From contig CABPSV020000246.1 in NCBI GenBank assembly GCA_902459845.2, positions 1 to 14,829 of the forward strand: a stretch of DNA of 14,829 nt. Reading direction: 5' to 3'. This stretch comes from Hepatocystis sp. ex Piliocolobus tephrosceles. Its lineage: Eukaryota; Apicomplexa; Aconoidasida; Haemosporida; Plasmodiidae. This document shows positions 1-8,370 of this stretch, one piece after another (within the stretch, counting starts at the first letter, position 1; each line of letters starts with the position of its first letter). A program made the translations under genes and the position numbers. Below the pieces are notes generated by a model. It worked only from the letters and a program-made list of their open reading frames with translations, searched no databases and was not told the DNA's origin.

Positions 1-279
1 TTGCTATGTATGGTATATGTACACATAAAAATCTTTATTTTTACATATGTTTAGTATAATCACATAATTTAAGTGGAACGTGCATATGTGTGTATGATGA
101 ATATACTTATGTGTATATGTACACGCTATAAATATTTTATTGAAAGTATCAAACATGAGCGAACATATACTAATATGAAGCATAAATGAGCATGATAATA
201 TAAGGAATAAACGAACATGGTTAACCTTTTTAAAATTTAAAAAAAAAAAAAAAAACGTATAAATATGAAACAGGCTAAG

Positions 280-345
280 AAATGGTTAAGAACTGGTTAA
301 GAACATGTAAAGAACAGATTAAGAACAAGTACTGAACGAACAATG
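280..345 (+). repeat. Degenerate 11-bp tandem repeat, about 6 copies
   Basis: Successive 11-mers read AAATGGTTAAG, AACTGGTTAAG, AACATGTAAAG, AACAGATTAAG, AACAAGTACTG, AACGAACAATG. The register is kept exactly while the unit drifts. It is non-coding on both strands beyond short frames. Confidence 0.6.
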
Positions 346-664
346 ATCGAACCGTAAACATGTTCAACTAAATTTGAAAAATAAAAACATAAAATGGAAT
401 AATATATATATATATATATACGCATTAATGTGGGTAAAAAAAAAAAAAATTACTTGAATGAGAAAAGGCGTATATAAACAATTATATGTATGCGTTTTTA
501 TTTATGCGCGAATAAAAAAAATATATACAACTTTCTTCATCCATATTAACATTTTCATATAACTAGTGTATTCCTTGATTTGTACAAAAAAATTATTTTT
601 TTTTTTTTTTTGGAAGTATATCAAAAAACATACGTACAAAATCAAAAAAGCAAAAATGAGAGGT

Positions 665-696
<32 letters not shown>

Positions 697-803
697 TGAT
701 CACTGGTAAAAACTAGTTACAATTAGTGTGTTAAGTTTTTGAAAAAAGAGTAAAAAAAAAAAAAAGTGTGTCATTGTAACAGGAAAAAATATCCAATTTT
801 AAC

Positions 804-834
<31 letters not shown>

Positions 835-996
835 CAGAATTTAACATTTTTGTTCAAATACGTTAATGTTGCATTTTTAACGGGTTTAATGTTTAATAGT
901 GCTTCCGCTTATATGTTATACACGCTCATTCACATTAAGAGTCCAAACGTAAATAAAACAAAAAAAGCTGCAAAAAAAAAAAATAAAATAAAATAA
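835..996 (+). CDS. Candidate exon of a small membrane protein (low confidence)
   Basis: An (AT)n run followed by GTACAG makes a good intron end at 834. From 835 an open frame reads NLTFLFKYVNVAFLTGLMFN and onward to a stop at 994-996, ending in a Lys/Ala-rich tail. The 835-949 part is less AT-rich than its surroundings, uses varied codons, and forms one hydrophobic segment of about 20 residues, unlike the poly-Lys/poly-Phe noise nearby. A possible first exon is ATG AGA GGT at 656-664 followed by GTTTAA, which would join in phase to give a 56-aa protein beginning MRGNLTFLF. Alternatively the exon ends at 949, before GTAAAT, and continues elsewhere. I do not recognise the family. The reverse strand is closed here. 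It may be a small mitochondrial or ER membrane subunit, but that is a guess. Confidence 0.33.
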   Translation, partial: QNLTFLFKYVNVAFLTGLMFNSASAYMLYTLIHIKSPNVNKTKKAAKKKNKIK

Positions 997-1095
997 AAAA
1001 ATAGGAAAAAAAAAATTAAATTGGATAAAAAAAAATAAACTGGAAAAAAAAAAAAATAAACTGAAAAAAAAAAAAAACTGAAAAAAAAAAATAAA

Positions 1096-1330
1096 CTGAC
1101 AAAAAAAAAACTGACATAAAAAAAACTGACATAAAAAAAACTGACATAAAAAAAACTGACATAAAAAAAACTGACAAAAAAAAAAACTGATAAAAAAAAA
1201 ACTGACATAAAAAAAACTGACATAAAAAAAACTGACATAAAAAAAACTGACAAAAAAAAAACTGATAAAAAAAAAACTGACATAAAAAAAACTGACAAAA
1301 AAAAAACTGACATAAAAAAAACTGACAAAA
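1096..1330 (+). repeat. 15-bp A-rich tandem array with higher-order pattern
   Basis: There are 16 units of the type CTGACATAAAAAAAA at a 15-bp period (one of 16 bp), starting at 1096, 1111, 1126 and so on to 1322. Three variants alternate: CTGACAT, CTGACAA and CTGATA. A degenerate A-rich extension runs leftwards to about 1018. Because the period is a multiple of three and the unit lacks reverse-strand stops, several overlapping poly-Phe frames open on the minus strand; these are artefacts. Confidence 0.9.
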
Positions 1331-1386
1331 TATAGTACAGACCATAGAGTGAAATACAAAGGGATGATAAGCACTAAAAAAAAAAA

Positions 1387-2370
1387 ATGAATTTGTCAAT
1401 AGATTCAGAGTTTGAAAGTAATTTTTTTATAAAGTCATTTTTTGAGTCATTATCTAACTTTGTAAGAAATGTTAAGATAGAAATAAAGGATGTGTTTGAA
1501 CTACTTAATTACCCATGTGTTTACCAAAACTGTAAAAAAAAATTTAGTATTAATGAAAATGAGGATTACAAAAATGTATTAGAAACACATGTGATTAGCA
1601 AAAAAGATAAAAAAAATATTGAGAATTTCCGATTATATCAAAAAGAATTACAAACAATGTTAAAAAATATCAAACAATTTCATGAAAAATATAAATTAGA
1701 TATCCCTTTATCATTTATTCTTGAAAATATTATAATATTACATTTAATTAATGAATATAAAATAAAAAATATTGTTGAAAAAATCAAAAATCATAATATT
1801 GCTATGCCTGTTTTAAATAGTGATTTACCCAACTACTTAATACAAGCAATAGATAAAGAAAAAGAAGAAAATAATGAATATAATGAATTTTATGAAAAAG
1901 TAAAAGAAGGAAATTCTTTATCAATTAATAATTATGCTGTTCAAAATATGTTAAAATATACAGACATAAAAATTAATTTATCAAAATTAAATATGTCTAA
2001 TAATGAAAGATATGTTTTGGACGAGTTTAAATATACACCGGATAAGTATGTAAAAGAAACAAATGAATATATAACGACAAAAATAAAAGAACGGACTTAT
2101 AGCGAAACAGAGAAAGATACAGGCGCTACTACAGCACATCAGATAAGTATGATAGATGCTACATATAAAACAAAAGAAAAATCATTAGAAGATTTATACA
2201 ATATTAGTAATGACAACGAGAAACATACACCGAACAAAGTAAACACTAATAATAATAATAATATAATACATAAAACTGAAGAAGAAACAAATCCTATTGA
2301 AAATATTGGTTTATCAGAAGAGACATTAAAATTGCTCAACTTGTTACCAAAAAAAAGAAAAAATGATTAA
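1387..2370 (+). CDS. Conserved-type Plasmodium protein of unknown function, 327 aa
   Basis: This is a single-exon gene with the codon and residue use of a real Plasmodium protein. The start is the first ATG after an A tract (AAAATGAATTTG), and the frame runs without a break to TAA. I do not recognise the family. The first 150 residues are mostly predicted helix without a signal peptide: an amphipathic N-terminus, a cysteine pair in PCVYQNC (about residues 43-49), and a helical stretch around 80-140 that includes IPLSFILENIIILHLINEYK. Residues about 150-320 are charged and probably disordered, with a short Asn run near 286-293. The C-terminus ends in a short helix (SEETLKLLNLL) followed by KKRKND, a plausible nuclear localisation signal. 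Nuclear or cytosolic location is therefore inferred. It is followed by a 15-bp repeat in the 3' region; the next + strand gene starts 830 bp away. Confidence 0.85.
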   Translation: MNLSIDSEFESNFFIKSFFESLSNFVRNVKIEIKDVFELLNYPCVYQNCKKKFSINENEDYKNVLETHVISKKDKKNIENFRLYQKELQTMLKNIKQFHEKYKLDIPLSFILENIIILHLINEYKIKNIVEKIKNHNIAMPVLNSDLPNYLIQAIDKEKEENNEYNEFYEKVKEGNSLSINNYAVQNMLKYTDIKINLSKLNMSNNERYVLDEFKYTPDKYVKETNEYITTKIKERTYSETEKDTGATTAHQISMIDATYKTKEKSLEDLYNISNDNEKHTPNKVNTNNNNNIIHKTEEETNPIENIGLSEETLKLLNLLPKKRKND

Positions 2371-3200
2371 ACGTAAAATGGTCTTAATATTTATACGCAT
2401 ATATATATGTGATATATACATGTGTGATATATACATGTGTGATATATATATGTGTGATATATACATGTGTGATATAAATATAATTCGAATATATGCCTAT
2501 AAGAATGGTTTAAAAAAATTCGAAATATTCATATCCACATAGTTGATGCTTTAAATGCATTTATTAAATTGTTTATTTCTATATAATACACAGTATTATG
2601 TATTGAGAGAATTATAAAAATTTTTTTTCTTTTTTTTTTGTATGTGGAAGTATTTAAAGATTTTAAATTTAAGCATTTGTGTTCATTTTGAAGAAATGAC
2701 GTTTTTTTTTTTGTGTGTTTTTTCCCCTCTTTTTTCCTCTCTTTTATCTTCTTTTTTATAATTCGTTTAACTCGTTCAATTTTTAACCCATTTAATTTTT
2801 TGCGTTTTTTTTTTCTTTTTTTTTTTGCTTTTTTTTTGCCTTTTTTTTGCTTTTTTTTTGCTTTTTTTTTGCTTTTTTTTTTAATATTTCACAAATGTGT
2901 ACAAAAAAATAATAAGCATAATTTGCATTTGTTTGAGAATAAACATTTTTGCGCATATATATATATATATATATATTTTTTTTTTATTTTATTTTATTTT
3001 TTTTTTTTTGAGAAAATTATGACTGCATATGTTATGTTAACAAAAAAGATATAACGCAGCAAAAGCAAATAAAATCGAAAAAAAAAAAATAAGGTGATAT
3101 CGAGAAGCAGTAAAAAAATTACAACATAGTGACACAGCGAGATTTAAACATTAAAAATAATAAAAACTGTAAATATAATAAAAATTAACTGCTAGACATA
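2371..3200. other. Intergenic region, 3' flank of first gene and 5' flank of M50B-like gene
   Basis: It holds the 15-bp GTGATATATACATGT repeat, then poly-pyrimidine tracts (about 2701-2882) and an (AT)n run near 2957-2976. A frame across 2713-3054 encodes almost only Phe/Leu/Ile from these tracts and is not a credible gene. The part nearest 3201 is A-rich and is probably 5' UTR. Confidence 0.7.
2409..2476 (+). repeat. 15-bp tandem repeat, about 4.5 copies
   Basis: Units of GTGATATATACATGT are repeated with one A/T variant (GTGATATATATATGT). It lies 40 bp beyond the stop of the 327-aa gene, in its presumed 3' UTR. Confidence 0.8.
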
Positions 3201-4133
3201 ATGTATTTAGATTTTGCTTTAAGTAACTGTTGTGACACAAATCAAAAAATTGCTTTCCTCATTATTAGCATATGTATTTTCATAAACACATTTTTATGGG
3301 GATATAAAATTTTGGAACCTTTTAAATTATTAACTGTTTTTTTACATGAATTTTCACATGCATCGGCATGTTGGTTGTCTGGGGGAAGTGTTAAGTCAAT
3401 AGGTTTATTAAAAAAAAAAAAAAAAAAAAGATATATATATGTGAATAGTCATATATATACTATAAATAGCATCAGTTATGACTTTGTTACATTTGTATTT
3501 GTGTTGGTATTGGGATAGGTGTTTTCGTATGTGTATAAATACATATGTTTATACATTTTATTATTTATTTTTTTTTTTTTTTTATTTTTTTTTATGTTGT
3601 ATGCAGAGGTAAATAAGAATCATGGGGGAACTACTGTTACATCCGGTGGTAACCCACATTTAATTTTACCGGCGGGGTATATTGGATCATGTTTTTATGG
3701 AATGTTTTTCATTTTGTCTGCTTATATAAACAAATATACTTTGTTAGTAAGTACGACATTTTTATGTTTTTTATTATTATTAGTTTTAGTAATATATGCG
3801 AATAGTTGGTTTTTAAGGGGTCTTTGTTTATTTTTTTTATCTGTTACTATATCTATATGGATAGTATGTGAACTGTATAAAGAAGATTTAAAATATCGTC
3901 CTTTACAAGCAATTATGATGTATATTGGGGTGTTAAATGAAATGTATAGTATGGTAGACATAGTAGACGATTTAATTTGTAGGTCCGAGCATGAATCTGA
4001 TGCATATAAATATGCAGAATTGACGAGATGTAATTCAAAATTCTGTGGATGCTTATGGTTTTGTATTAATTTATGTTTTATAGTTTTAACTTTTTACTTG
4101 ATTGGTTGTATACATGTAGACAAATTTTATTAA
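3201..4133 (+). CDS. Peptidase M50B-like integral membrane metalloprotease (2 exons, 242 aa)
   Basis: Exons are 3201-3402 and 3607-4133. The intron 3403-3606 (204 bp) starts GTTTAT, ends TGCAG and joins in phase (G+AG gives Glu), restoring the junction VKSIEVNKNHGGT. The product has HEFSH at residues 49-53, fitting the HExxH zinc site of M50-type intramembrane proteases, then LSGGSVKSIEV and GGTTVTSGGNP. The conserved C-terminal block has MVDIVDDLI (183-191) and ESDAYKYAEL, as in the plant and fungal M50B-like family (known from memory). Likely membrane segments are at 17-37, 88-108, 112-132, 137-157, 166-187 and 213-238. H49, E50, H53 and an Asp around 185-189 are candidate metal and catalytic residues. 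The family is often left as uncharacterised; the substrate and compartment are unknown. Read through without splicing, the frame stops at 3516-3518, so the intron is required. Confidence 0.88.
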
Positions 4134-4159
4134 TAAACTCTTTTTTTTTTTTTTTTTAT

Positions 4160-4231
4160 ATACATTTGTACTTGCATTTGTACTTGCATTTGCACCTGCA
4201 TTTGTTTTTGCATTTGTACTTGGATTTGCAT
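4160..4231 (+). repeat. 12-bp tandem repeat (ACTTGCATTTGT), about 6 copies
   Basis: Units of ACTTGCATTTGT with drift (ACCTGCATTTGT, TTTTGCATTTGT, ACTTGGATTTGC) follow the M50B-like stop by about 25 bp. It sits in the presumed 3' UTR and opens a His/Leu-rich frame that is not a gene. Confidence 0.75.
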
Positions 4232-4527
4232 TTTTTTTTTTTACTAGTTTGGTATTTTTTAAAAATTAGTGTTGTTTAAATCCAATTATTTTTCTTTTTC
4301 TTTTTTTACTTATGTTATAATCTGATTTCTTAGTATTTTATAGTGTATATTTTATATTATTTGATTTGGAGTTTTTTTTTTTTTTACTATTTTATATCAT
4401 GTAATTAAATAAAAACTTGTATATTTTTTATGCACAGTTGTTTTCATTTTACTTACCTGTGCTTGATTTTATTATATTTTTATAACAATTTTTAATAGTT
4501 TTTTGATTATCCCACATGTAACAAGAA

Positions 4528-4530
<3 letters not shown>

Positions 4531-4567
<37 letters not shown>

Positions 4568-4605
4568 AGAAACACAAAAACAGAAACACAAAAACAAAAA
4601 CAAAC
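4531..4605 (+). repeat. A tract followed by 14-bp repeat
   Basis: About 36 A residues are followed by two copies of AACAGAAACACAAA and a shortened, purer AACAAAAACAAAC. It is non-coding simple sequence. Confidence 0.75.
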
Positions 4606-5042
4606 ATGTTTCACACGTTCTTAGTTTTTTATTTTTACGTTATAGTAGCAACGATTTTATATTAACAATATTTTTTTTCTTTTTATCAACATTTTAAAAA
4701 GTTAAACTTCTTTTAATTAAGTAACTTCGAGGAGGATAGTGTATAATAAAGAAAAATAAAATAAGGGAGAAAAAAAAAAAAAAAAAAAAAAGACATCAAC
4801 CATGTAATATTTATAGGATAAATAAATGGGATAATGGTTTTGTATGTATATATGCATATATGTATACATGTATACGCGTAGGATGACCTTTTTTATTATA
4901 AACCCTAATCAACTGTTAATTTTTTAAGATTGACAAAAACTTTAGTTATAAACTATGGGAGTTAGTAATCGGTATGTACAAAAAAACCAAAAAAAAAAAT
5001 TATGTTGTATTTTATTTATTTTTTAATACATGATAGTACATT

Positions 5043-5171
5043 TTAGCTTTTTATAGTGCTCCTTTGTATACGCAGCTTATTTTGAGTATCCAGCACATAT
5101 GATATAATCACTGATAATATAATCGGTACCTGTAATGTAAGCAGTATACATGTTACTTTTTGTTTTGTCAT
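5043..5171 (-). CDS. Candidate 42-aa single-pass membrane miniprotein
   Basis: The frame begins at ATG (5171) and ends at TAA (5043). The product starts MTKQK, has one hydrophobic segment at about residues 6-27 (VTCILLTLQVPIILSVIISY and on), then a polar tail DTQNKLRIQRSTIKS. Most of the ORF is an island less AT-rich than its surroundings and uses a varied set of codons, unlike the poly-Lys/poly-Phe noise. The architecture (few charged residues, one membrane helix, basic tail) resembles small subunits of membrane complexes. I do not recognise the family. An internal ACAG before GTACCG could instead mark an exon edge. It runs opposite to both flanking genes and competes with a possible spliced + strand reading of the same island. 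Confidence 0.35.
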   Translation of the reverse strand: MTKQKVTCILLTLQVPIILSVIISYVLDTQNKLRIQRSTIKS

Positions 5172-5274
5172 TTTTTTAATTCAAATATTAATTTAAATTA
5201 ATTGTTAATAGGGATTTATTTTTGCATTGCTTAGAAAAAAAATAAAAAAAAAAATAAACGCTTGATTGCTATAC

Positions 5275-5318
<44 letters not shown>

Positions 5319-5745
5319 ATGTTATAATTTTTATTATTTCACTATATGAAATTAAGTTTAGATAAATGTTTATTTAAATTTTAAGTTGCAGATGTATATG
5401 TATATGTATACGCATATATTAATTTTTTTTTTTTTTTTTTTTAACATGTATACATTTGTATATATATATATATATATATATTTACCAAATAGTGAGTATT
5501 TTTTTTGTAAATAATATAATTTTTTGCTTTTATTAATAGTTAAGATGTTTTACATTTTAAAATGCAAATAGGCATCTTTTTTTTTTTTTTTTTTTTTTTT
5601 GTTAATAGCACTTTTTTATTTAAATAGCATTTTTTTCTTTTTTTTTTGTTAACACGATTTTTTTATTAGAAAATTTGTTCATCACTTTTGTAACAACTTC
5701 ATAGTTTTACCCTACAAATTTTATTCGTCAGTATCACAATAATAG

Positions 5746-5765
5746 GTGTGGTATAAGTACCATAC
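5746..5765 (+). promoter_or_regulatory. Perfectly closed 8-bp hairpin upstream of GPN3
   Basis: GTGTGGTA pairs with TACCATAC (one G-T wobble) around a TAAG loop, about 100 bp upstream of the GPN3 ATG. It could be a 5' UTR hairpin or a near-palindromic protein site. Its function is unknown. Confidence 0.35.
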
Positions 5766-5863
5766 AAGCGCTATTTATCATCCATAAGTGACTGAATTTG
5801 TTTTTTTATTTATTATTTTTTTTTTTTTTATTTTTTTTTTTTTTTGAATGTTACCACCGTAAA

Positions 5864-7264
5864 ATGAAATACGGACAAGTAGTAGTAGGACCCGCAGGTA
5901 GCGGGAAAACAAATTATTGCAAATTAATGAAAGAGTTTATGAAATTAAAAAAAAGAAATTGTTATGTAGTTAATTTGGATAGTGCAAGTGAAGAGTATTA
6001 TTATGAGAGAAAAAAAAAACCAATGAATATGACATCGAATATAGAAAAAGAATTAAATAATATTTATGATACTATTTATGATATAGATATAAGAAATTAT
6101 ATTGAAGTAAATAGTTTAATGGAAGAAGATATGCTTGGACCTAATTGTGCTTTGTTAAAAAGTGTTGAAATATTTTATGAACATTCAGAATTATTAATAG
6201 ATGAATTAAATGATTACGATGATGATGATAGTTATTTTATTATTGATACTCCAGGACAAATTGAATTATATACACATACAGATTATTTTAAAAAAATATT
6301 AAATTTATTTATTGAACAAGATATAAGATTAATTGTTGTTTTTTTAATTGATATTTCTTTTATTAGTTCTAACACAAAATTATTATCAGCATATTTAACC
6401 AGTTTATCAACCATGCTTAATTTTGAATTACCACATATAAATATACTAACAAAATGTGATTTATTAATTAGTAAAAATTATTATAAAGAATTGGATAAAT
6501 TTAAATATGATCATAATTTTTTTTACCAAAAAAAGTTATATAAAAAAATAAATAAAAAAATAAAAACAATAAAAAGTATACAAAGAAATAAAAACGAAAG
6601 CTATTCTTTACGCAGGGGTAGTACTAATAAAAGACATGGTACTGAAGAAAATGGTGACAGTGATGGTGACGGTGATGGTGACGGTGATGAATTTTTTAAA
6701 GAAATGGAATTTATAAATAATAATATAAATAATATGAATATATCTAATAAGAGTAACAGAAATAATAATAGTACTAATGGTTACACGAGTGATATTAATA
6801 AAAATTACAATAACGATAGTGATGAAGATAATAATGAGAAATCGTTTAAAAGTGAATATGTTTTATGTTCTGATATAGATAGTAAAAGCGTTTCCAGTAA
6901 TTCATCCTTTAATTCTGCAGCTAGCCAAAATGGAAATAATTCAAATAGCGAACTGTCAGAACATAGCAGTAGTGATTCCTTTGGAGAGGCTGAAGAAAAT
7001 ATTTATAAAAAAAATTATGAAAAGTTAAATGATATATTAACTTTAGATCCTCATGACATTATTATAACGGCTAGTAAATGTATGTCAAAAAAGTATTATA
7101 GATTAAATGCAGCATTTGCTAATATTATAGAAGACTTTAATTTAATTTCTTTTTTACCCTTAAACATTTATGATGACGACAATGTTGATTTTATTATCAA
7201 CTCAATAGATATTATCATACAGTACGGTGAAGATAAAGATGTAAACGACACTTATGATATGTAA
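5864..7264 (+). CDS. GPN3: GPN-loop GTPase 3 (RNA polymerase II assembly/import factor), 466 aa
   Basis: GPN-loop GTPases act as dimers in the cytoplasm to help assemble and import RNA polymerase II. Visible motifs are the P-loop GPAGSGKT (9-16) after MKYGQVVV, the family-defining GPN triad (92-94, in MLGPNCALL), the Walker B/G3 motif DTPGQIELYTH (128-138) and G4 TKCDL (196-200). The C-terminal IIQYGEDKDVND (451-462) matches the GPN3 signature; this end and the start favour GPN3 over GPN1 or GPN2. Human GPN3 is about 284 aa. Here a low-complexity insert at about 210-385 (basic, then Gly-Asp repeats near 266-275, then Asn/Ser-rich) accounts for the extra length, as is typical in Plasmodium. 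The start at 5864 is chosen because the upstream frame from 5798 is poly-Phe from a T tract and GPN3 proteins begin just before the Tyr-Gly/Ala-Gln motif. It is a single exon. Confidence 0.93.
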   Translation: MKYGQVVVGPAGSGKTNYCKLMKEFMKLKKRNCYVVNLDSASEEYYYERKKKPMNMTSNIEKELNNIYDTIYDIDIRNYIEVNSLMEEDMLGPNCALLKSVEIFYEHSELLIDELNDYDDDDSYFIIDTPGQIELYTHTDYFKKILNLFIEQDIRLIVVFLIDISFISSNTKLLSAYLTSLSTMLNFELPHINILTKCDLLISKNYYKELDKFKYDHNFFYQKKLYKKINKKIKTIKSIQRNKNESYSLRRGSTNKRHGTEENGDSDGDGDGDGDEFFKEMEFINNNINNMNISNKSNRNNNSTNGYTSDINKNYNNDSDEDNNEKSFKSEYVLCSDIDSKSVSSNSSFNSAASQNGNNSNSELSEHSSSDSFGEAEENIYKKNYEKLNDILTLDPHDIIITASKCMSKKYYRLNAAFANIIEDFNLISFLPLNIYDDDNVDFIINSIDIIIQYGEDKDVNDTYDM

Positions 7265-7281
7265 AAGGAAAGCGCATCATA

Positions 7282-7284
<3 letters not shown>

Positions 7285-7338
<54 letters not shown>
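7285..7338 (+). repeat. 54-base poly-A tract
   Basis: This uninterrupted A run starts 20 bp after the GPN3 stop and is followed by TAAAAA units and more A to 7369. It is the longest homopolymer in the window. Confidence 0.9.
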
Positions 7339-7340
<2 letters not shown>

Positions 7341-7872
7341 AAAATAAAAATAAAAAAAAAAAAAAAAAATCATTTTGAGTTTACCAGTCTTTTTGAACTT
7401 GCTTTGGTATGTATATGTAAACAAATGTATGATAATAATATAAACTATAGTGAACACACACATTTATACTTAGACACAGTTTGAAAAACAAACTCTTTCA
7501 AATTTTATAATAATTTGTAAAAAAAAAAGCTCGTCTTAGTTTTTTTCTTTTTTTTTTTTTTTTCATAATATACGAAAAATAAATATATTCACTATTTTTT
7601 AAGCCGTTCAACTTTTACACATTAATATGTTTTTTTTTTTTTTTTTTTGCTTTTAATTTTTACATCATTATAAATGTCAAAAAAAAAAAAAGAGCTTCGT
7701 AAGGATATCTTGTTCTTTTTTTTTTTTTTTTTTTTGCTTTATCTGACTTTACTTTATTTTACACTATTACTATTATATATACTTTTTAAAAAGTTTTTGC
7801 ATTATTTTTTGTACTAAGTTTATATATACAGCGAAATAATTTGTTTTTAATAAATTTGTGATTTATTTAGAA

Positions 7873-7986
7873 ATATATGTGTACATTATATATGTATATA
7901 TGTTTGAACACAACACCCAGCGGTGTTAGAAAAATGAAACGTACTGAGCGTTTATCAAACAATGGAATTAATATATACACATATAT
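7873..7986. other. Nested inverted repeats able to form a branched RNA (candidate ncRNA)
   Basis: The outer arm ATATATGTGTA (7873-7883) pairs with TACACATATAT (7976-7986). The middle arm TGTTTGA (7901-7907) pairs with TCAAACA (7955-7961). Inside are two hairpins: AACACC-CAGC-GGTGTT (7912-7927) and AAACG-TACTGAG-CGTTT (7937-7953). All helices are Watson-Crick. The 7901-7961 core is clearly less AT-rich than its flanks. The outer arm is partly simple AT sequence and is weak evidence. No tRNA, U6 or box C/D pattern is convincing. Strand is undecided. Confidence 0.35.
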
Positions 7987-8045
7987 ATATAAGTATTTTT
8001 TTTCCTTTTTTTTTTTTTTTATGTTATGTTGTTAGGTAAAAATAT

Positions 8046-8226
8046 AACAATAAAAAATGCGAATAATAACAATAAAAAATGCGAATAATAACAATAAAAA
8101 ATGTGAATGATAACAATAAAAAATGTGAATGATAACAATAAAAAATGCGAATTATAACAATAAAAAATGCGAATTATAACAATAAAAAATGCGAATTATA
8201 ACAATAAAAAATGCGAATGATAACAA
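8046..8226 (+). repeat. 22-bp tandem repeat, about 8 copies
   Basis: Units of AACAATAAAAAATGCG plus AATAAT, AATGAT or AATTAT repeat at a 22-bp period, ending in AACAACAAC and an A tract. Variants are grouped (two AATAAT copies, two TGTGAATGAT copies, three GAATTAT copies), which suggests stepwise unit duplication. There are no unique spacers, so it is not a CRISPR-type array. Confidence 0.85.
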
Positions 8227-8230
8227 CAAC

Positions 8231-8261
<31 letters not shown>

Positions 8262-8340
8262 TTTTTCGTGTCTGAGCTAATTCAAATTAAATAAATAACT
8301 ATTTTTTTTAAAAGTAATTCTTAGTGATGCATATTTATAG

Positions 8341-8370
8341 GCATGTTGTGGTCTTTACCTAGATACATGC
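8341..8370 (-). promoter_or_regulatory. Stem-loop 22 nt downstream of the 180-aa gene
   Basis: GCATGT (8341-8346) pairs with ACATGC (8365-8370), enclosing a second short helix GGT-CTTT-ACC. On the minus strand it lies in the 3' UTR just after the stop of the 180-aa gene. It may be a 3' processing or stability element; its function is not shown. Confidence 0.35.

Larger units (their letters stand above)
1..1386. other. AT-rich intergenic region left of the first gene
   Basis: No long coding region is supported here. The stretch holds poly-A and poly-T tracts (for example about 669-695 and 591-611), (AT)n runs near 401-420 and 808-831, a degenerate 11-bp repeat (280-345), a candidate small membrane exon (835-996) and a 15-bp A-rich tandem array (about 1096-1330). 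The array lies directly upstream of the gene starting at 1387, so its right end is probably promoter or 5' UTR of that gene. Confidence 0.7.
4134..5863. other. Long intergenic region between M50B-like gene and GPN3
   Basis: This stretch of 1.7 kb is dominated by homopolymer tracts (A tracts at about 4531-4566 and 5280-5314, T tracts near 5427 and 5578) and simple repeats. Two less AT-rich islands stand out: about 4930-4985, with an ATG followed by a GTATGT donor-like site, and 5043-5171, a small minus-strand ORF. A short hairpin at 5746-5765 lies in the GPN3 upstream region. Confidence 0.65.

Noticed and set aside
916..1399. Three overlapping minus-strand frames of 127-152 codons, rich in Phe, Cys and Gln
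   Set aside because: They arise from the 15-bp A-rich array, whose period is a multiple of three; all three frames are open and the product is pure repeat.
2713..3054. 113-codon + strand frame upstream of the M50B-like gene
   Set aside because: It is almost entirely Phe/Leu/Ile/Tyr from T tracts and (AT)n; no coding character.
3519..3606. Separate gene starting at 3519 (MFSYVYKYI)
   Set aside because: It is the intron's T-rich 3' part. Joining 3402 to 3607 restores the conserved family motif.
4898..4912. Telomere-like AACCCTAA
   Set aside because: It is a single copy with no repeat; chance occurrence.
5798..5863. In-frame upstream extension of GPN3 by 22 codons
   Set aside because: It translates a T tract (poly-Phe). 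GPN3 family proteins start just before the P-loop, as the ATG at 5864 does.
7901..7961. tRNA gene
   Set aside because: A 7-bp closing stem and a 5+7 hairpin are present, but one arm is missing and no T-loop consensus or B-box is seen.
8046..8226. CRISPR-like regular repeat
   Set aside because: Units are contiguous 22-bp tandem copies with no unique spacers, in a eukaryotic genome.
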